The notes beneath the pieces were generated by a model. The model had not been told where the DNA came from. It searched no databases and was given only the letters and a program-made list of their open reading frames with translations. Both the position numbers and the translations under genes were made by a program. From assembly GCF_024273235.1 (NCBI RefSeq), contig NZ_JANBVH010000027.1, positions 1-64,000 on the forward strand: a stretch of DNA of 64,000 nt, read 5' to 3'. This document shows, piece after piece, positions 29,865 through 38,744 of the stretch; within the stretch, counting starts at the first letter, position 1, and each line of letters opens with the position of its first letter. The DNA is from Sphingomonas faeni. Its GTDB lineage: Bacteria > Pseudomonadota > Alphaproteobacteria > Sphingomonadales > Sphingomonadaceae.

Positions 29865-30370
29865 CCGACATTCCACCCTCCCGGCGCCTGATCGTGGTGT
29901 TCGGTGCGGCCGTTCGTCCCGATGGCAGCCCGAGCCCGACGCTCGGGCGGCGCATCGCCTTCGCGGCGGCGGCGGCGGCGCGGTATGTCGATGCGGACCT
30001 GTTCTGCTCGGGCGCGAAGGGGACGCATGGACCTTCGGAGGCGTCCGTCATGGCGGATGTGCTGGCGGAAACGGTCGACCGATCGCGAATCCATCTCGAC
30101 GAAGCCAGCGTGGATACGTTGCAGAGCGTCGTCGCCGCGACCGCGTTCGCGCGTGCGGGCAAGTACGCTCAGTGCATGATCTGCACCGACGGCTATCACC
30201 AGCCGCGTATCCGCATGCTGTTCGCGATGCTCGGCATGCCCGCGAGCGCGATCCACGTCCCGCATGGCGGGAGCCGGCGCTACCAGCTCAAGATGCGGAC
30301 GCGGGAGGCGGCGGCGATCCCGTATGATCTGGTTGCGGGGATCGGTGCCATCTGGCGGAAGCGGGGCTGA
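29861..30370 (+). CDS. DUF218 / YdcF-family protein
   Basis: About 169 residues if translation begins at CTG 29861, which overlaps the ribA stop in the same CTGA way that other genes here overlap at ATGA. The core strand RRLIVVFGAAVRPDG needs residues before the only downstream candidate, GTG 29894. DUF218 features are SPTLGRRIAFA, YHQPRIRMLFAMLG and a conserved His-rich end. Members include SanA and ElyC, linked to envelope integrity, but the function here is unknown. Confidence 0.75.
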   Translation: MTDIPPSRRLIVVFGAAVRPDGSPSPTLGRRIAFAAAAAARYVDADLFCSGAKGTHGPSEASVMADVLAETVDRSRIHLDEASVDTLQSVVAATAFARAGKYAQCMICTDGYHQPRIRMLFAMLGMPASAIHVPHGGSRRYQLKMRTREAAAIPYDLVAGIGAIWRKRG

Positions 30371-30414
30371 TCGTATCCTGCCAGCGCAGGGGCCAGCATC
30401 GAAATGTCCACGAC

Positions 30415-30527
30415 TTCCCCCCTCCCTGGAAGGGAGGGGTCGGGGGTGGGTAGGCTTCCGTATCACCGTACTGTCGCGGCCAAAGCCGGCCTACCCACCC
30501 CCTGCCCCTCCCTTTCAGGGAGGGGAG
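30415..30527. repeat. Palindromic repeat, family A, copy 2
   Basis: Left arm CCTCCCTGGAAGGGAGGGGT then CGGGGGTGGG; right arm ACCCACCCCCTGCCCCTCCC then TTTCAGGGAGGGGAG. Sits between the converging DUF218 and HAD genes. Confidence 0.88.
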
Positions 30528-30567
30528 CCTGCACCTTTCGGAATAGGCCGAATGAATGTTGCCCCGT

Positions 30568-31230
30568 CTAAGCCAGCAGTCGCGCGACGTCGTCGAAGCT
30601 GTCCGCCAGCGCATCCACGCCGATCGCCTTCAGCCGCGCGCCATGCTCGGCATTGCAATGCGAGCCCGCCGACAGGCCGATAACATACCCGCCCGAGGCC
30701 ACAGCCCCGGTCGCCCCCACCGGCGAATCCTCGAGGATCGCCGTCCGCGCGATGTCGACCCCAAGCTGCCGCGCCCCGAACAGGTACAGATCTGGCGCCG
30801 GCTTGCCGTTCGTCACGTGTTCGCGCCCGCTATAAAGGTGGTCGCCGAACGCGTCGCGCAGGCCGATATGCTCCAGATGCCGTGCGATCCAGCTGACCGG
30901 GCTCGACGAGACGATCGCCTTGGGCAAATCGGCGGGAAGCGACCGGACGAACGCCACCGCGCCCTCGATCGCGTCGACGCCCGCCGCCATCACGCGCTCG
31001 TCCTCGGCCTTGCGCGCGGCGTAGAAGTCATCGGTCAGCGGCCGGTCGATCCAGCGTTCGACCGCGTCGATGAACTGCGGCCCCGCGAGTCCCATGAAGT
31101 TCGCCATCGATTCGTCGGCGGTCGTCGGATGCCCGGCGGCGGTAAGCCACTCCGCGATGTGGCGGTTACCTACGGCTTCGCTGTCGATCAGCACGCCGTC
31201 GAAGTCGAACAACAGTGCATCGAACTTCAT
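30568..31230 (-). CDS. HAD-superfamily hydrolase (phosphatase/phosphomutase type)
   Basis: 220 residues with HAD motif I at the very start (LLFDFDGVLIDSEA), motif II serine (AIVSSSPVSW), motif III lysine (TNGKPAPDLY) and motif IV (ILEDSPVG). Cap type and length fit the beta-phosphoglucomutase/phosphoglycolate phosphatase group, so it probably dephosphorylates a small sugar phosphate. It begins with a 4-nt overlap inside the 3' end of yggS, so it is cotranscribed behind it. Confidence 0.9.
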   Translation of the reverse strand: MKFDALLFDFDGVLIDSEAVGNRHIAEWLTAAGHPTTADESMANFMGLAGPQFIDAVERWIDRPLTDDFYAARKAEDERVMAAGVDAIEGAVAFVRSLPADLPKAIVSSSPVSWIARHLEHIGLRDAFGDHLYSGREHVTNGKPAPDLYLFGARQLGVDIARTAILEDSPVGATGAVASGGYVIGLSAGSHCNAEHGARLKAIGVDALADSFDDVARLLA

Positions 31231-31901
31231 GCGCCCGTCCCCCGCGCACCGAACAACGCGCTACCGATCCGGACGTGGGTCGCGCCGATCGTCACCGCCG
31301 TCTCGAAATCGTCGGACATGCCCATGCTGAGGCCGATCAGCCCGTGATCGCGCGCGAGTTTCGCCAGCAGCGCGAAATACGGCGCCGGTTCGATATCGGC
31401 AGGCGGCAGGCACATCAGCCCGGCGACCGGCAGTCCGGCGGCGCGCGCCTTCTCGATCAGCGCAGGCAGGTCCGCGATCGCGCAACCGCCCTTTTGCGGT
31501 TCGTCGCCGATGTTGACCTGGAGGAAGCAGTCCGGGCGGCGCTCAGACGTGCTCATCGCCTTAGCCAGCGCGTCGACCAGCGACGGGCGGTCGACCGCGT
31601 GGATGCAGTCGAACAGCGCGACGGCCTCGGCCGCCTTGTTGGACTGGAGTTGGCCGATCAGGTGCAGTTCGACGGCGGGATATTTCTCGCGCAAGGCCGG
31701 CCACTTCTCCGAGGCTTCCTGAACGCGATTCTCGCCGAAAACGCGCTGGCCCTCGACGAGCAGCGGTTCGATCGCCTCGACCGGGTGCGTCTTGGAGACC
31801 GCGATCAGCGTGACGTCGGTCACGCGGCGATCGGCGATCTCGGCGGCCTTGGCGATCCGGGTGTGGATGGACGCGAGCGGCGTGATGTCGTCAGATGTCA
31901 T
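31227..31901 (-). CDS. yggS: YggS-family PLP homeostasis protein
   Basis: 224 residues. Binds pyridoxal phosphate in a TIM barrel and keeps free PLP in balance (PLPBP/YggS family). The PLP lysine lies in TLIAVSKTHP; other motifs are FGENRVQEASEKW, LHLIGQLQSNK and SMGMSDDFETAVTIGATHVR, then VRIGSALFG. ATG 31901 is chosen over a longer upstream reading for its family-like N-terminus. It diverges from the ThiE-like gene with only 22 bp between starts, so their promoters must overlap the coding ends. Confidence 0.95.
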   Translation of the reverse strand: MTSDDITPLASIHTRIAKAAEIADRRVTDVTLIAVSKTHPVEAIEPLLVEGQRVFGENRVQEASEKWPALREKYPAVELHLIGQLQSNKAAEAVALFDCIHAVDRPSLVDALAKAMSTSERRPDCFLQVNIGDEPQKGGCAIADLPALIEKARAAGLPVAGLMCLPPADIEPAPYFALLAKLARDHGLIGLSMGMSDDFETAVTIGATHVRIGSALFGARGTGA

Positions 31902-31923
31902 GCCGGGCGCTATAGGCAGCGGC

Positions 31924-32451
31924 GTGACGGTTCGAAAGCCCATCCCCGAGCGCTGGTTGATGACCGATGAGCGGATGGGGGACGCATTGTGGCCGGCTTT
32001 GCGCAGGGTGCCACCGGGATCCGGGATAGTGTTTCGCCATTATGCCACGCCTGCAGGCGAGCGGCGGGCGATGCTGCGGCGGGTAAAGCGAGTCGCATCC
32101 GCGCGCGGACTGGTCGTGGTCGTGGCCGGAGAGTCGTCGATCGCGGCGGACGGGGTGCATGGTCGGGTGCGGACTCGGGCAATTTGGCGGATCAGGACGT
32201 GGCCGGCGCACGATCGCGCGGAGGCCCTGGCCGGGCGACGCGCGGGGGCGGATGCGCTGTTCGTGTCGCCGGTTCATGCCACGCGGTCGCATATGGATGC
32301 GTCCGGGCTTGGGCCGGCGCGGGCGATGCGGATCGGGCGCGGGCTCGGGATACCGGTAGTTGCGCTGGGCGGGATGGACGAGTCGCGCTGGCGGCGGATC
32401 CGGCGGTTCGGGTTTCACGGCTGGGCCGCGATCGACGCATGGGTCCGCTAG
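31924..32451 (+). CDS. ThiE/TenI-like protein
   Basis: 175 residues with the thiamine phosphate synthase/TenI barrel in short form: PERWLMTDERM at the start, ARGLVVVVAG, GADALFVSPVHATRSH and IPVVALGGMDESRWRR. The HMP-PP-binding residues of true ThiE are not clearly preserved, so catalysis is uncertain. GTG 31924 gives the family N-terminus; ATG 31960 would truncate it. It is alone on the plus strand here and no TPP riboswitch was seen. Confidence 0.75.
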   Translation: MTVRKPIPERWLMTDERMGDALWPALRRVPPGSGIVFRHYATPAGERRAMLRRVKRVASARGLVVVVAGESSIAADGVHGRVRTRAIWRIRTWPAHDRAEALAGRRAGADALFVSPVHATRSHMDASGLGPARAMRIGRGLGIPVVALGGMDESRWRRIRRFGFHGWAAIDAWVR

Positions 32452-32808
32452 ATTTGGTAGACTTCGGCGCCTGTTAGACTTGGTGCCTGGCTGCCTCGCG
32501 CTCTGCTAACTTCTCCACCCGCTTTGCCAAGCTGCTCGACCCAACAGTGCCAGGAAATTTCGGGCACCACGCTGCCCAGCCCCATCCGTCATCCCAGCGA
32601 AAGCTGGGATCTGATCATGTGGCACGCTTCACCTGTATCGAGGGATACCCCAGCTTTCGCTGGGGTGACGGGGTGGTGGAGATGCGGCGACCTGTTGGAG
32701 AGCAGATGCGGAAAGACGCGGAAGGCGGCGATGGGTGAGGGTTCGGGTTTCACCCGTAAATGGCGAGATCCGGTCGAGCACTACGACGAACCGCCGCTAC
32801 TCGGTCGA
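32452..32808. other. Spacer between the ThiE-like gene and an outer-membrane gene
   Basis: About 360 bp without a supported gene. It contains the family D palindrome at 32587-32671 and otherwise no recognisable signal. Plus-strand readings running from here into the next gene are antisense to it and unsupported. Confidence 0.65.
32587..32671. repeat. Palindromic repeat, family D, copy 2
   Basis: GTCATCCCAGCGAAAGCTGG and, after a spacer, CCCCAGCTTTCGCTGGGGTG. The same element as at 17958-18043, including the GTGGCACGC segment inside the loop. Confidence 0.85.
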
Positions 32809-33516
32809 TCAGAAGCGGAAGGCGGTGCCCAGATACACGGCTTGGCTGTCGCGGCGATCGTCGTCGACCTTGACGAAACGCTCGCGGTCCGAGCGATACC
32901 GGACGCCCGCCGTTACCGCCAGGTTACGCGTCAGCGAGTAGGAGCCGCCCAGATCGACCGAATAGCTCGGCGTTTCCTCGATCAGGTTCGGCGTGTTTGC
33001 CAGCGGACGATCCGCGGCCGCCTTGACGGTGCCGCTGAAACGCTTGGCGCTGTAGCTGATTGCCAGGTCGGCCGCCTGACGGCTGCCCGGCAGGCCACCC
33101 AGATCGAGCTTGTTCACGTCGCCCGAGATCGCGAACCGCTTCCAGCCGACCGACATGCCGAGGTTGTAGGCGATCGGCGCGATGCCGACGGTCGGCGTCG
33201 TCGATGCGAGGCTGGCCGTGTTCGCGATGCCGCGGTTGGTCTGCGCACGGACCGCGACGGTCACCGCGCGATTGTCCTGCCGGGTCTCGGCGGGCGTGAA
33301 GCGGAAGCTGCCGGCGTCGAAGCCACCACGCGCGAACATCGCAGCAAGGCGGGGATCGGCGGCGGCGGGGGTGAACGACCCGATCCCGCGAACAGAAGCG
33401 ACGTTGTGCTTGGCGATGCGCGCGGACTGTTCGCTGGCACCGAACGCGGGCGCGACGATTGCGGCGGTGGCGACAAGCGCCCCGGCAACCACCCCGAATA
33501 TTCCCCCACGCGTCAT
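32809..33516 (-). CDS. Outer-membrane beta-barrel protein of unknown function
   Basis: 235 residues. A signal peptide (GVVAGALVATAAIVAPAFGA) is followed by alternating polar/hydrophobic strands and ends in the aromatic YLGTAFRF typical of barrel proteins. Segments such as NLGMSVGWKRFAISGDVNKLD and YSVDLGGSYSLTRNLAV look like a small porin-like fold. No exact family was recognised. ATG 33516 or GTG 33519 are equally possible starts; a GAAGGA site lies about 10 nt upstream of the GTG. Confidence 0.7.
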   Translation of the reverse strand: MTRGGIFGVVAGALVATAAIVAPAFGASEQSARIAKHNVASVRGIGSFTPAAADPRLAAMFARGGFDAGSFRFTPAETRQDNRAVTVAVRAQTNRGIANTASLASTTPTVGIAPIAYNLGMSVGWKRFAISGDVNKLDLGGLPGSRQAADLAISYSAKRFSGTVKAAADRPLANTPNLIEETPSYSVDLGGSYSLTRNLAVTAGVRYRSDRERFVKVDDDRRDSQAVYLGTAFRF

Positions 33517-33808
33517 CACAACGAATCTGTCCTTCGAATCCCGTAATCGGATCCTGTTAAACAGCATCTAACATGAATTGATCCAGAGCAAAGGCCGCAG
33601 AACCGGCGTATTTGCCCCTTCGTCGCCGAATTGTCGGACAGTGTTGCAATCAGCACACATATCGCCGCGATAGCGCTACCGAATCGGACGTATCCGAATG
33701 CGAATCGCCTGCTCGGCGCGCCGCCGCTCGCACATGCGGGCGTCTGCTTGCGGGCGCGCGGGCTGGCCTGTAGAGCATGAGGCAGATTTTCTTGCCAGGA
33801 TGATGCCC

Positions 33809-34240
33809 ATGTTCCGCCGCTCGCGTATCGCAGTCGTGCTGTTTGCCCTGCCTCTCGTCGCTTGCGGCGGCGGTTCCGCTCGTCCCCAGGCGGATCTCGC
33901 CGCGTCGAAGATCACGACGATCGGCGTGAACAGCTATCTGTGGCGCGCGAGCCTCGACACGCTGGGCTTCATGCCGTTGCTCCAGACCGACTCGAATGGC
34001 GGCGTGATCGTCACCGACTGGTACACCAACCCGCAGACCCCGACCGAGCGCATGAAGGTGACCGTGTCGATCCTCGACCAGGATCTGCGCGCCGATGCGC
34101 TGCGCGTGGCCGCGCTCCGCGAAGTCAATCGCAACGGCCAGTGGGTGTCGTCCCCGGTCCAGGCCGCGACCACGCAGAAGCTCGAGGACATCATCCTGAC
34201 CAAGGCCCGCGACCTGCGCCGCGCCTCGATCGCGGGCTGA
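33809..34240 (+). CDS. DUF3576 lipoprotein
   Basis: 143 residues. A short signal sequence ([12 protein letters not shown]) ends in a lipobox with Cys at about residue 18, so it is probably a lipoprotein. The rest ([38 protein letters not shown]) is DUF3576. ATG 33809 has AGGA 8 nt upstream. It is 10 nt upstream of leuS and thus the first gene of a run DUF3576-leuS-lptE-holA, suggesting an envelope role beside lptE; the actual function is unknown. Confidence 0.88.
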   Translation: MFRRSRIAVVLFALPLVACGGGSARPQADLAASKITTIGVNSYLWRASLDTLGFMPLLQTDSNGGVIVTDWYTNPQTPTERMKVTVSILDQDLRADALRVAALREVNRNGQWVSSPVQAATTQKLEDIILTKARDLRRASIAG

Positions 34241-34250
34241 GGACGACATA

Positions 34251-36923
34251 ATGGCGTCGCGTTTCAATGCGTTGAAGGCGGACGCGGCGTGGCAGAAGGT
34301 CTGGGACGAGCGCAAGACGTTCGCCGCCGACGACCTGTCGACCAAGCCGCGCTCGTACGTGCTCGAGATGTTCCCCTATCCGTCGGGGCGCATCCATATG
34401 GGGCATGTCCGGAACTACACGATGGGCGACGTGCTCGCGCGGTTCCGTCGGATGAAGGGCATGGAAGTGCTCCATCCGATGGGCTGGGACGCGTTCGGCA
34501 TGCCCGCCGAGAATGCGGCGATGGAAAAGGGCGTGCATCCGGGTACCTGGACGCGCGCCAACATCGCGACGATGAAGGCCCAGTTGAAGCGGCTCGGCTT
34601 CGCCCTCGACTGGACGCGCGAACTGGCGACGTGCGAGCCCGACTATTACGGGCATGAGCAGGCGCTGTTCCTCGATCTGTTCGCGGCGGGGCTCGTCTAC
34701 CGCAAGGAATCGGCGGTAAACTGGGATCCGGTCGACATGACCGTGCTCGCCAACGAGCAGGTGATCGACGGGCGCGGCTGGCGCTCGGGTGCGCTGGTCG
34801 AGCGGCGGAAACTGTCGCAGTGGTTCCTGAAGATCACCGACTTCGCCGACGAGCTGGTCGATGGTCTGGGTGCGCTTGAGCATTGGCCCGACAAGGTCAA
34901 GCTGATGCAGGAAAACTGGATCGGCCGCAGCCAGGGGTTGCAGTTCAAGTTCCTGCTCTCTTCCCCCCTCCCTGGAAGGGAGGGGCCGGGGGTGGGTCGG
35001 CCAGAGGCGGACGCGGCAGTCCCACGAGAGCAACCCACCCCTAACCCCTCCCTTCCAGGGATGGGAATAGAGAGCGTCGAGGTGTTCACCACCCGTCCCG
35101 ACACGATGTTCGGCTCCAGCTTCGTCGCGGTCGCAGCCGATCATCCGATCGCGCGCGCGATCGCCGAGACGAACCCCGACGCCGCCGCCTTCATCGAACT
35201 CTGCAAGCGCGGCGGCACCACCGCGGCGGAACTCGACACGCAGGAGAAGCTCGGCTTCGACACCGGCCTGCGCGCGGTGCATCCGCTCGACAAGGCTTGG
35301 GAACTCCCGGTCTACATCGCCAACTTCGTACTGATGGAATATGGCACCGGCGCGGTCTTCGGCGTCCCCGCGCATGACCAGCGCGATCTCGATTTCGCGC
35401 GCAAATACGACCTGCCCGTCAAGCGCGTCGTCAGCGAAGGCGATGACGAGGCCCCGGTGTTCGTCGGCGACACCGCCTGGACGGGCGCCGGGACCATCGT
35501 GAACTCGCACTTCCTCGACGGCATGGACATCGAGGACGCCAAGCGCGTCGTGATCGAGCGCGCCGAGGGCGAAGGCTGGGGCAAGGGTACCACTGTGTTC
35601 CGCCTGCGCGACTGGGGCGTCAGCCGCCAGCGTTACTGGGGCACGCCGATCCCGATCATCCACTGCGACGCGTGCGGCGCGGTGCCTGTGCCCAAGGACC
35701 AGTTGCCGATCGTGCTGCCCGAGGACGTGTCGTTCGACATCCCCGGCAACCCGCTCGATCGCCATCCGACCTGGAAGCACGTCCCCTGCCCGTCCTGCGG
35801 TGGCGATGCGCGGCGCGAGACCGATACGCTCGACACGTTTGTCGATTCGTCGTGGTATTTCATCCGCTTCGCCAGCCAGCCGGACGCGAAACCGTTCGAC
35901 CGGACGGGCGCGGAGAAGTGGCTGCCGGTCAACCAGTATATCGGCGGCGTCGAGCATGCGATCCTGCATCTACTCTACGCGCGGTTCTGGACGCGCGCGC
36001 TGAAGCATATCGGCATGCTCGACATCGCCGAGCCGTTCGCCGGGCTTTTCACGCAGGGCATGGTGACGCACGAGACGTACTGGACAATGGAACAGTCCAA
36101 GCCTGCGTCCGAGTCTTTGGACGATTTTCTGGAAGCTCAGGTTCATACTCGTCGCTGGCTGTCGCCTGATGATATCGACAAGCGTGACGGTAAGGTGTTT
36201 CTCCGCGGAACGACCGACGAAGTTACCGTCGGTCGCGTCGAGAAGATGTCGAAGTCGAAGAAGAACACCGTCGATCCCGAACCGATCGTCGACCAGTATG
36301 GCGCAGACGCGGTGCGCTGGTTCGTGCTCTCCGACTCGCCCCCCGAGCGCGATCTGCCGTGGAGCGAGTCGGGTATCGAAGGCGCGTGGCGGTTCGTCCA
36401 GCGTCTCTGGCGGCTGATCGAGTCGGACGATGCGGCAAAGGCCGAGGGCGAAGACATCGCGCTACGCAAGCTCTGCCACCGGACGACAATCGGTATCGAG
36501 AGCGATATCAACGCCTTGCAGTTCAACAAGGCTGTCGCGCGGCTCTACTCGTTGTGCACCGCGATCGAGAAGGCACCGCCGTCCGCCGACCGCGACGAGG
36601 CGGTACGCACGCTGCTGCTGCTCGTCAGCCCGATGGTCCCGCACGTCGCCGAGGAAGCCTGGGCGACGGCAGGCAATGACGGCCTGATCGCCGACGCCGC
36701 GTGGCCGATCGTCGATCCGGCGATGCTGGTCGACGACGAGGTCACGATCGCGGTGCAGGTCAACGGCAAGCTGCGCGACACGCTCGTCTTCCCCAAGGGC
36801 GCGCCGAAGGACGCGGTCGAAGCCGCCGCGCTCGCCTCCGAGAAGATCGTCCGCCTGCTTGAGGGCAAGCCGCCCCGGAAAGTGATCGTCGTGCCCGACC
36901 GTCTCGTGAACATCGTCGTATGA
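34251..36923 (+). CDS. leuS: Leucyl-tRNA synthetase with an in-frame repeat insertion
   Basis: 890 residues. Class I synthetase charging tRNA-Leu. The HIGH motif reads HMGH (residues 49-52) and the KMSKS motif is intact at about 665-669. The CP1 editing domain begins near residue 230 and carries [11 protein letters not shown]. Between [14 protein letters not shown] and [11 protein letters not shown] there are about 36 extra residues (about 237-272), rich in Pro, Gly and Arg, that come from a complete palindromic repeat also found between genes. The frame is kept, so the enzyme is probably functional. It ends with a 4-nt overlap with lptE. Confidence 0.96.
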   Translation: MASRFNALKADAAWQKVWDERKTFAADDLSTKPRSYVLEMFPYPSGRIHMGHVRNYTMGDVLARFRRMKGMEVLHPMGWDAFGMPAENAAMEKGVHPGTWTRANIATMKAQLKRLGFALDWTRELATCEPDYYGHEQALFLDLFAAGLVYRKESAVNWDPVDMTVLANEQVIDGRGWRSGALVERRKLSQWFLKITDFADELVDGLGALEHWPDKVKLMQENWIGRSQGLQFKFLLSSPLPGREGPGVGRPEADAAVPREQPTPNPSLPGMGIESVEVFTTRPDTMFGSSFVAVAADHPIARAIAETNPDAAAFIELCKRGGTTAAELDTQEKLGFDTGLRAVHPLDKAWELPVYIANFVLMEYGTGAVFGVPAHDQRDLDFARKYDLPVKRVVSEGDDEAPVFVGDTAWTGAGTIVNSHFLDGMDIEDAKRVVIERAEGEGWGKGTTVFRLRDWGVSRQRYWGTPIPIIHCDACGAVPVPKDQLPIVLPEDVSFDIPGNPLDRHPTWKHVPCPSCGGDARRETDTLDTFVDSSWYFIRFASQPDAKPFDRTGAEKWLPVNQYIGGVEHAILHLLYARFWTRALKHIGMLDIAEPFAGLFTQGMVTHETYWTMEQSKPASESLDDFLEAQVHTRRWLSPDDIDKRDGKVFLRGTTDEVTVGRVEKMSKSKKNTVDPEPIVDQYGADAVRWFVLSDSPPERDLPWSESGIEGAWRFVQRLWRLIESDDAAKAEGEDIALRKLCHRTTIGIESDINALQFNKAVARLYSLCTAIEKAPPSADRDEAVRTLLLLVSPMVPHVAEEAWATAGNDGLIADAAWPIVDPAMLVDDEVTIAVQVNGKLRDTLVFPKGAPKDAVEAAALASEKIVRLLEGKPPRKVIVVPDRLVNIVV
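34961..35067. repeat. Family A palindromic repeat inserted in frame in leuS
   Basis: Left arm 34961-35000 (CCTCCCTGGAAGGGAGGGGC then CGGGGGTGGGTCGG) and right arm 35031-35067 (ACCCACCCCTAACCCCTCCC then TTCCAGGGATGGG) are near reverse complements, with a 30-nt loop. It is read without a stop in the leuS frame, as [11 protein letters not shown] and [11 protein letters not shown]. The intergenic copies at 48238 and 57677 share the same arms. Confidence 0.9.
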
Positions 36924-37453
36924 AGCGTCTTGCGACCCTCGCCGGTGCACTCGTGCTATCGATAACGCTGTCTGGTTGCGGCCTGCACCCGCTCTATGCG
37001 GGCGGCAGTAGCGGTCCGGTCGCGGGGGCGCTCGGCCAAGTCGAGATCGCGCCGATCGCGGGCAAGAATGGCTGGCTGATGGCGACCGCCTTGCGTGATC
37101 GCCTGCCGTCGAACGGCGCGCCGCCGCTCTACCGGATCGACATCCGCCTCGACGACGCGATCAGCGGGCTCGGTGTTCGCACCGACGACAGCGTCTCGCG
37201 CGAACGGCGGACCCTCCGCGCGCGCTATCAACTTGTCCGGATCGGTGATGGCTCGGTGCTGCTCGACGCGACCGCGGGCTCGGATGCCGGTATCGACGTC
37301 GTCCGCTCCGAATATGCGACGATCGCAGCCGAGAACACCGCACTCGAACGCCTGTCGCAGATCGTCGCCGACCAGATCGTCGCGCGCGTCGCCTTGTACG
37401 CGCGGAATACGCCCGCGGTCGCGGCGGCGCAGGGCGCTACGCCAGCAAAGTGA
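36920..37453 (+). CDS. lptE: LPS-assembly lipoprotein LptE
   Basis: 177 residues. Signal sequence with lipobox [13 protein letters not shown] (Cys about residue 20), then the small LptE fold ([21 protein letters not shown]). LptE plugs the LptD barrel and helps place lipopolysaccharide, or in sphingomonads glycosphingolipid-associated transport, in the outer membrane. Starts with ATG overlapping the leuS stop and ends overlapping the holA GTG, so the three are coupled. Confidence 0.93.
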   Translation: MKRLATLAGALVLSITLSGCGLHPLYAGGSSGPVAGALGQVEIAPIAGKNGWLMATALRDRLPSNGAPPLYRIDIRLDDAISGLGVRTDDSVSRERRTLRARYQLVRIGDGSVLLDATAGSDAGIDVVRSEYATIAAENTALERLSQIVADQIVARVALYARNTPAVAAAQGATPAK

Positions 37454-38469
37454 AGGCCAGCGCCGGCCAGATCCGCGGCGCGCTGGCCAAGCCAGGCGGC
37501 GACATCCGCCTGTACCTGCTCCACGGTCCCGACGAGGCCGGCGCGAGCGACCTCGCGCGCGTGCTCGCCAAGGCGATGGGCGCGGACGCCGAACGCGTCG
37601 ATCTCGACGGGTCGACGCTCAAGGGCGATCCCGGCCGGCTGACCGACGAAGCCGCCTCGCTCTCGCTGTTCGCAGGCGCAAGGTTCGTCCGCGTTGCGTC
37701 GGCCGGCGAGGAAAGCCTGGAGGCGTTCACCAACCTGCTGGCGGCCGAACGAGTCGGCAACCCGGTCGTTGCGATCGCGCCAACGGTCAAATCGACTGCA
37801 AAGATCGTCAAACTCGCGATCGACTCCCCGCGCGCGATGGCGTTCGCGTGCTATGCGCCGACCGCGCAGGATGCCGAGCGCCTCGCGACGACGATCGCCG
37901 CCGAGAACGGCCTCCGCCCAGCCCCCGGCGTCGCACGCCGCCTCGTCGATACGACCGGCGGCGACCGTGCCGTCATCACCCGCGAGATCGAGAAGCTTGC
38001 ACTGTATCTCGACGCGGCGCCGGACCGTCCCGCGGACCTCGATCACCAAGCACTCGACGCGGTCGGCGCGGACCTAGGCGATGCGGAAGTGAGCCGCGCG
38101 ATCGATGCGGTGATCGAGGGCCGGGTCGATGACCTCGGCGCCGAACTCGCGGTGCTCGAAGAGGCGGGCACCTCGCCGATCCCGTGGCTCCGCCAACTCG
38201 TCCGCCGCCTGATCGCGCTGGCCGACATGCGCGGCGAGATCGACCGCGGCGACACGGTCGACGCTGTGATGAAACGCCACCGCGTGTTCTACAAGGAAGA
38301 GGCCAGCACCGCACGATCGTTGCGCCGCTGGTCGCCGGTAATGCTCGCCACCGCGATCCAGCGCGTGCGGACGGCGGAGCGGGCGATCATGGCGTCGGGG
38401 AACGCTGGTGGGGTTGTCGCGAAAGCGGCGGTAGTGGCGCTGTCGCAGGCGATCGCACGGCGAAATTAA
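37450..38469 (+). CDS. holA: DNA polymerase III delta subunit
   Basis: 339 residues, the clamp-loader subunit that opens the beta clamp. Typical segments are IRLYLLHGPDEAGASDLARVL, DEAASLSLFAGARFVRV, and IPWLRQLVRRLIALADMRGE in the C-terminal helical collar domain. The P-loop is degenerate, as usual for delta. GTG start overlapping lptE by 4 nt. It ends the plus-strand run that converges on parB. Confidence 0.94.
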   Translation: MKASAGQIRGALAKPGGDIRLYLLHGPDEAGASDLARVLAKAMGADAERVDLDGSTLKGDPGRLTDEAASLSLFAGARFVRVASAGEESLEAFTNLLAAERVGNPVVAIAPTVKSTAKIVKLAIDSPRAMAFACYAPTAQDAERLATTIAAENGLRPAPGVARRLVDTTGGDRAVITREIEKLALYLDAAPDRPADLDHQALDAVGADLGDAEVSRAIDAVIEGRVDDLGAELAVLEEAGTSPIPWLRQLVRRLIALADMRGEIDRGDTVDAVMKRHRVFYKEEASTARSLRRWSPVMLATAIQRVRTAERAIMASGNAGGVVAKAAVVALSQAIARRN

Positions 38470-38519
38470 TCTTGAGCGCGCTTCGTCGCGCATGCTCTTC
38501 TGATAACCATCCCCCCCTC

Positions 38520-38613
38520 CGTCATCCCGGCGCACGCCGGGACCCATGGATAGGGTGCGATCACTAACGAAGCGGGCCGCAACCGTGGGTCCCGGCTTCC
38601 GCCGGGATGACGG
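38520..38613. repeat. Palindromic repeat, family F
   Basis: GTCATCCCGGCGCACGCCGG-GACCCATGG facing CCGTGGGTCCCGGCTTCCGC-CGGGATGACGG about 50 nt later. Lies in the holA-parB convergent spacer. Confidence 0.8.
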
Positions 38614-38642
38614 AGATTAGTGGTCCTCCCTCCCCCATCACC

Positions 38643-38711
38643 CGTTCGTCCTGAGCGAAGTCGAAGGATAGTCCAGTACGCAGGTTCTTCGACTTCGCTC
38701 AGCACGAACGG
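38643..38711. repeat. Palindromic repeat, family G, copy 1
   Basis: CGTTCGTCCTGAGCGAAGTC-GAAGG facing TTCGACTTCGCTCAGCACGA-ACGG. The second copy is at 57000-57070 between sleB-like and mmcB genes. Confidence 0.85.
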
Positions 38712-38744
38712 AAGGAGAGTAACCGGGTCGGGTGACGACGCGGC

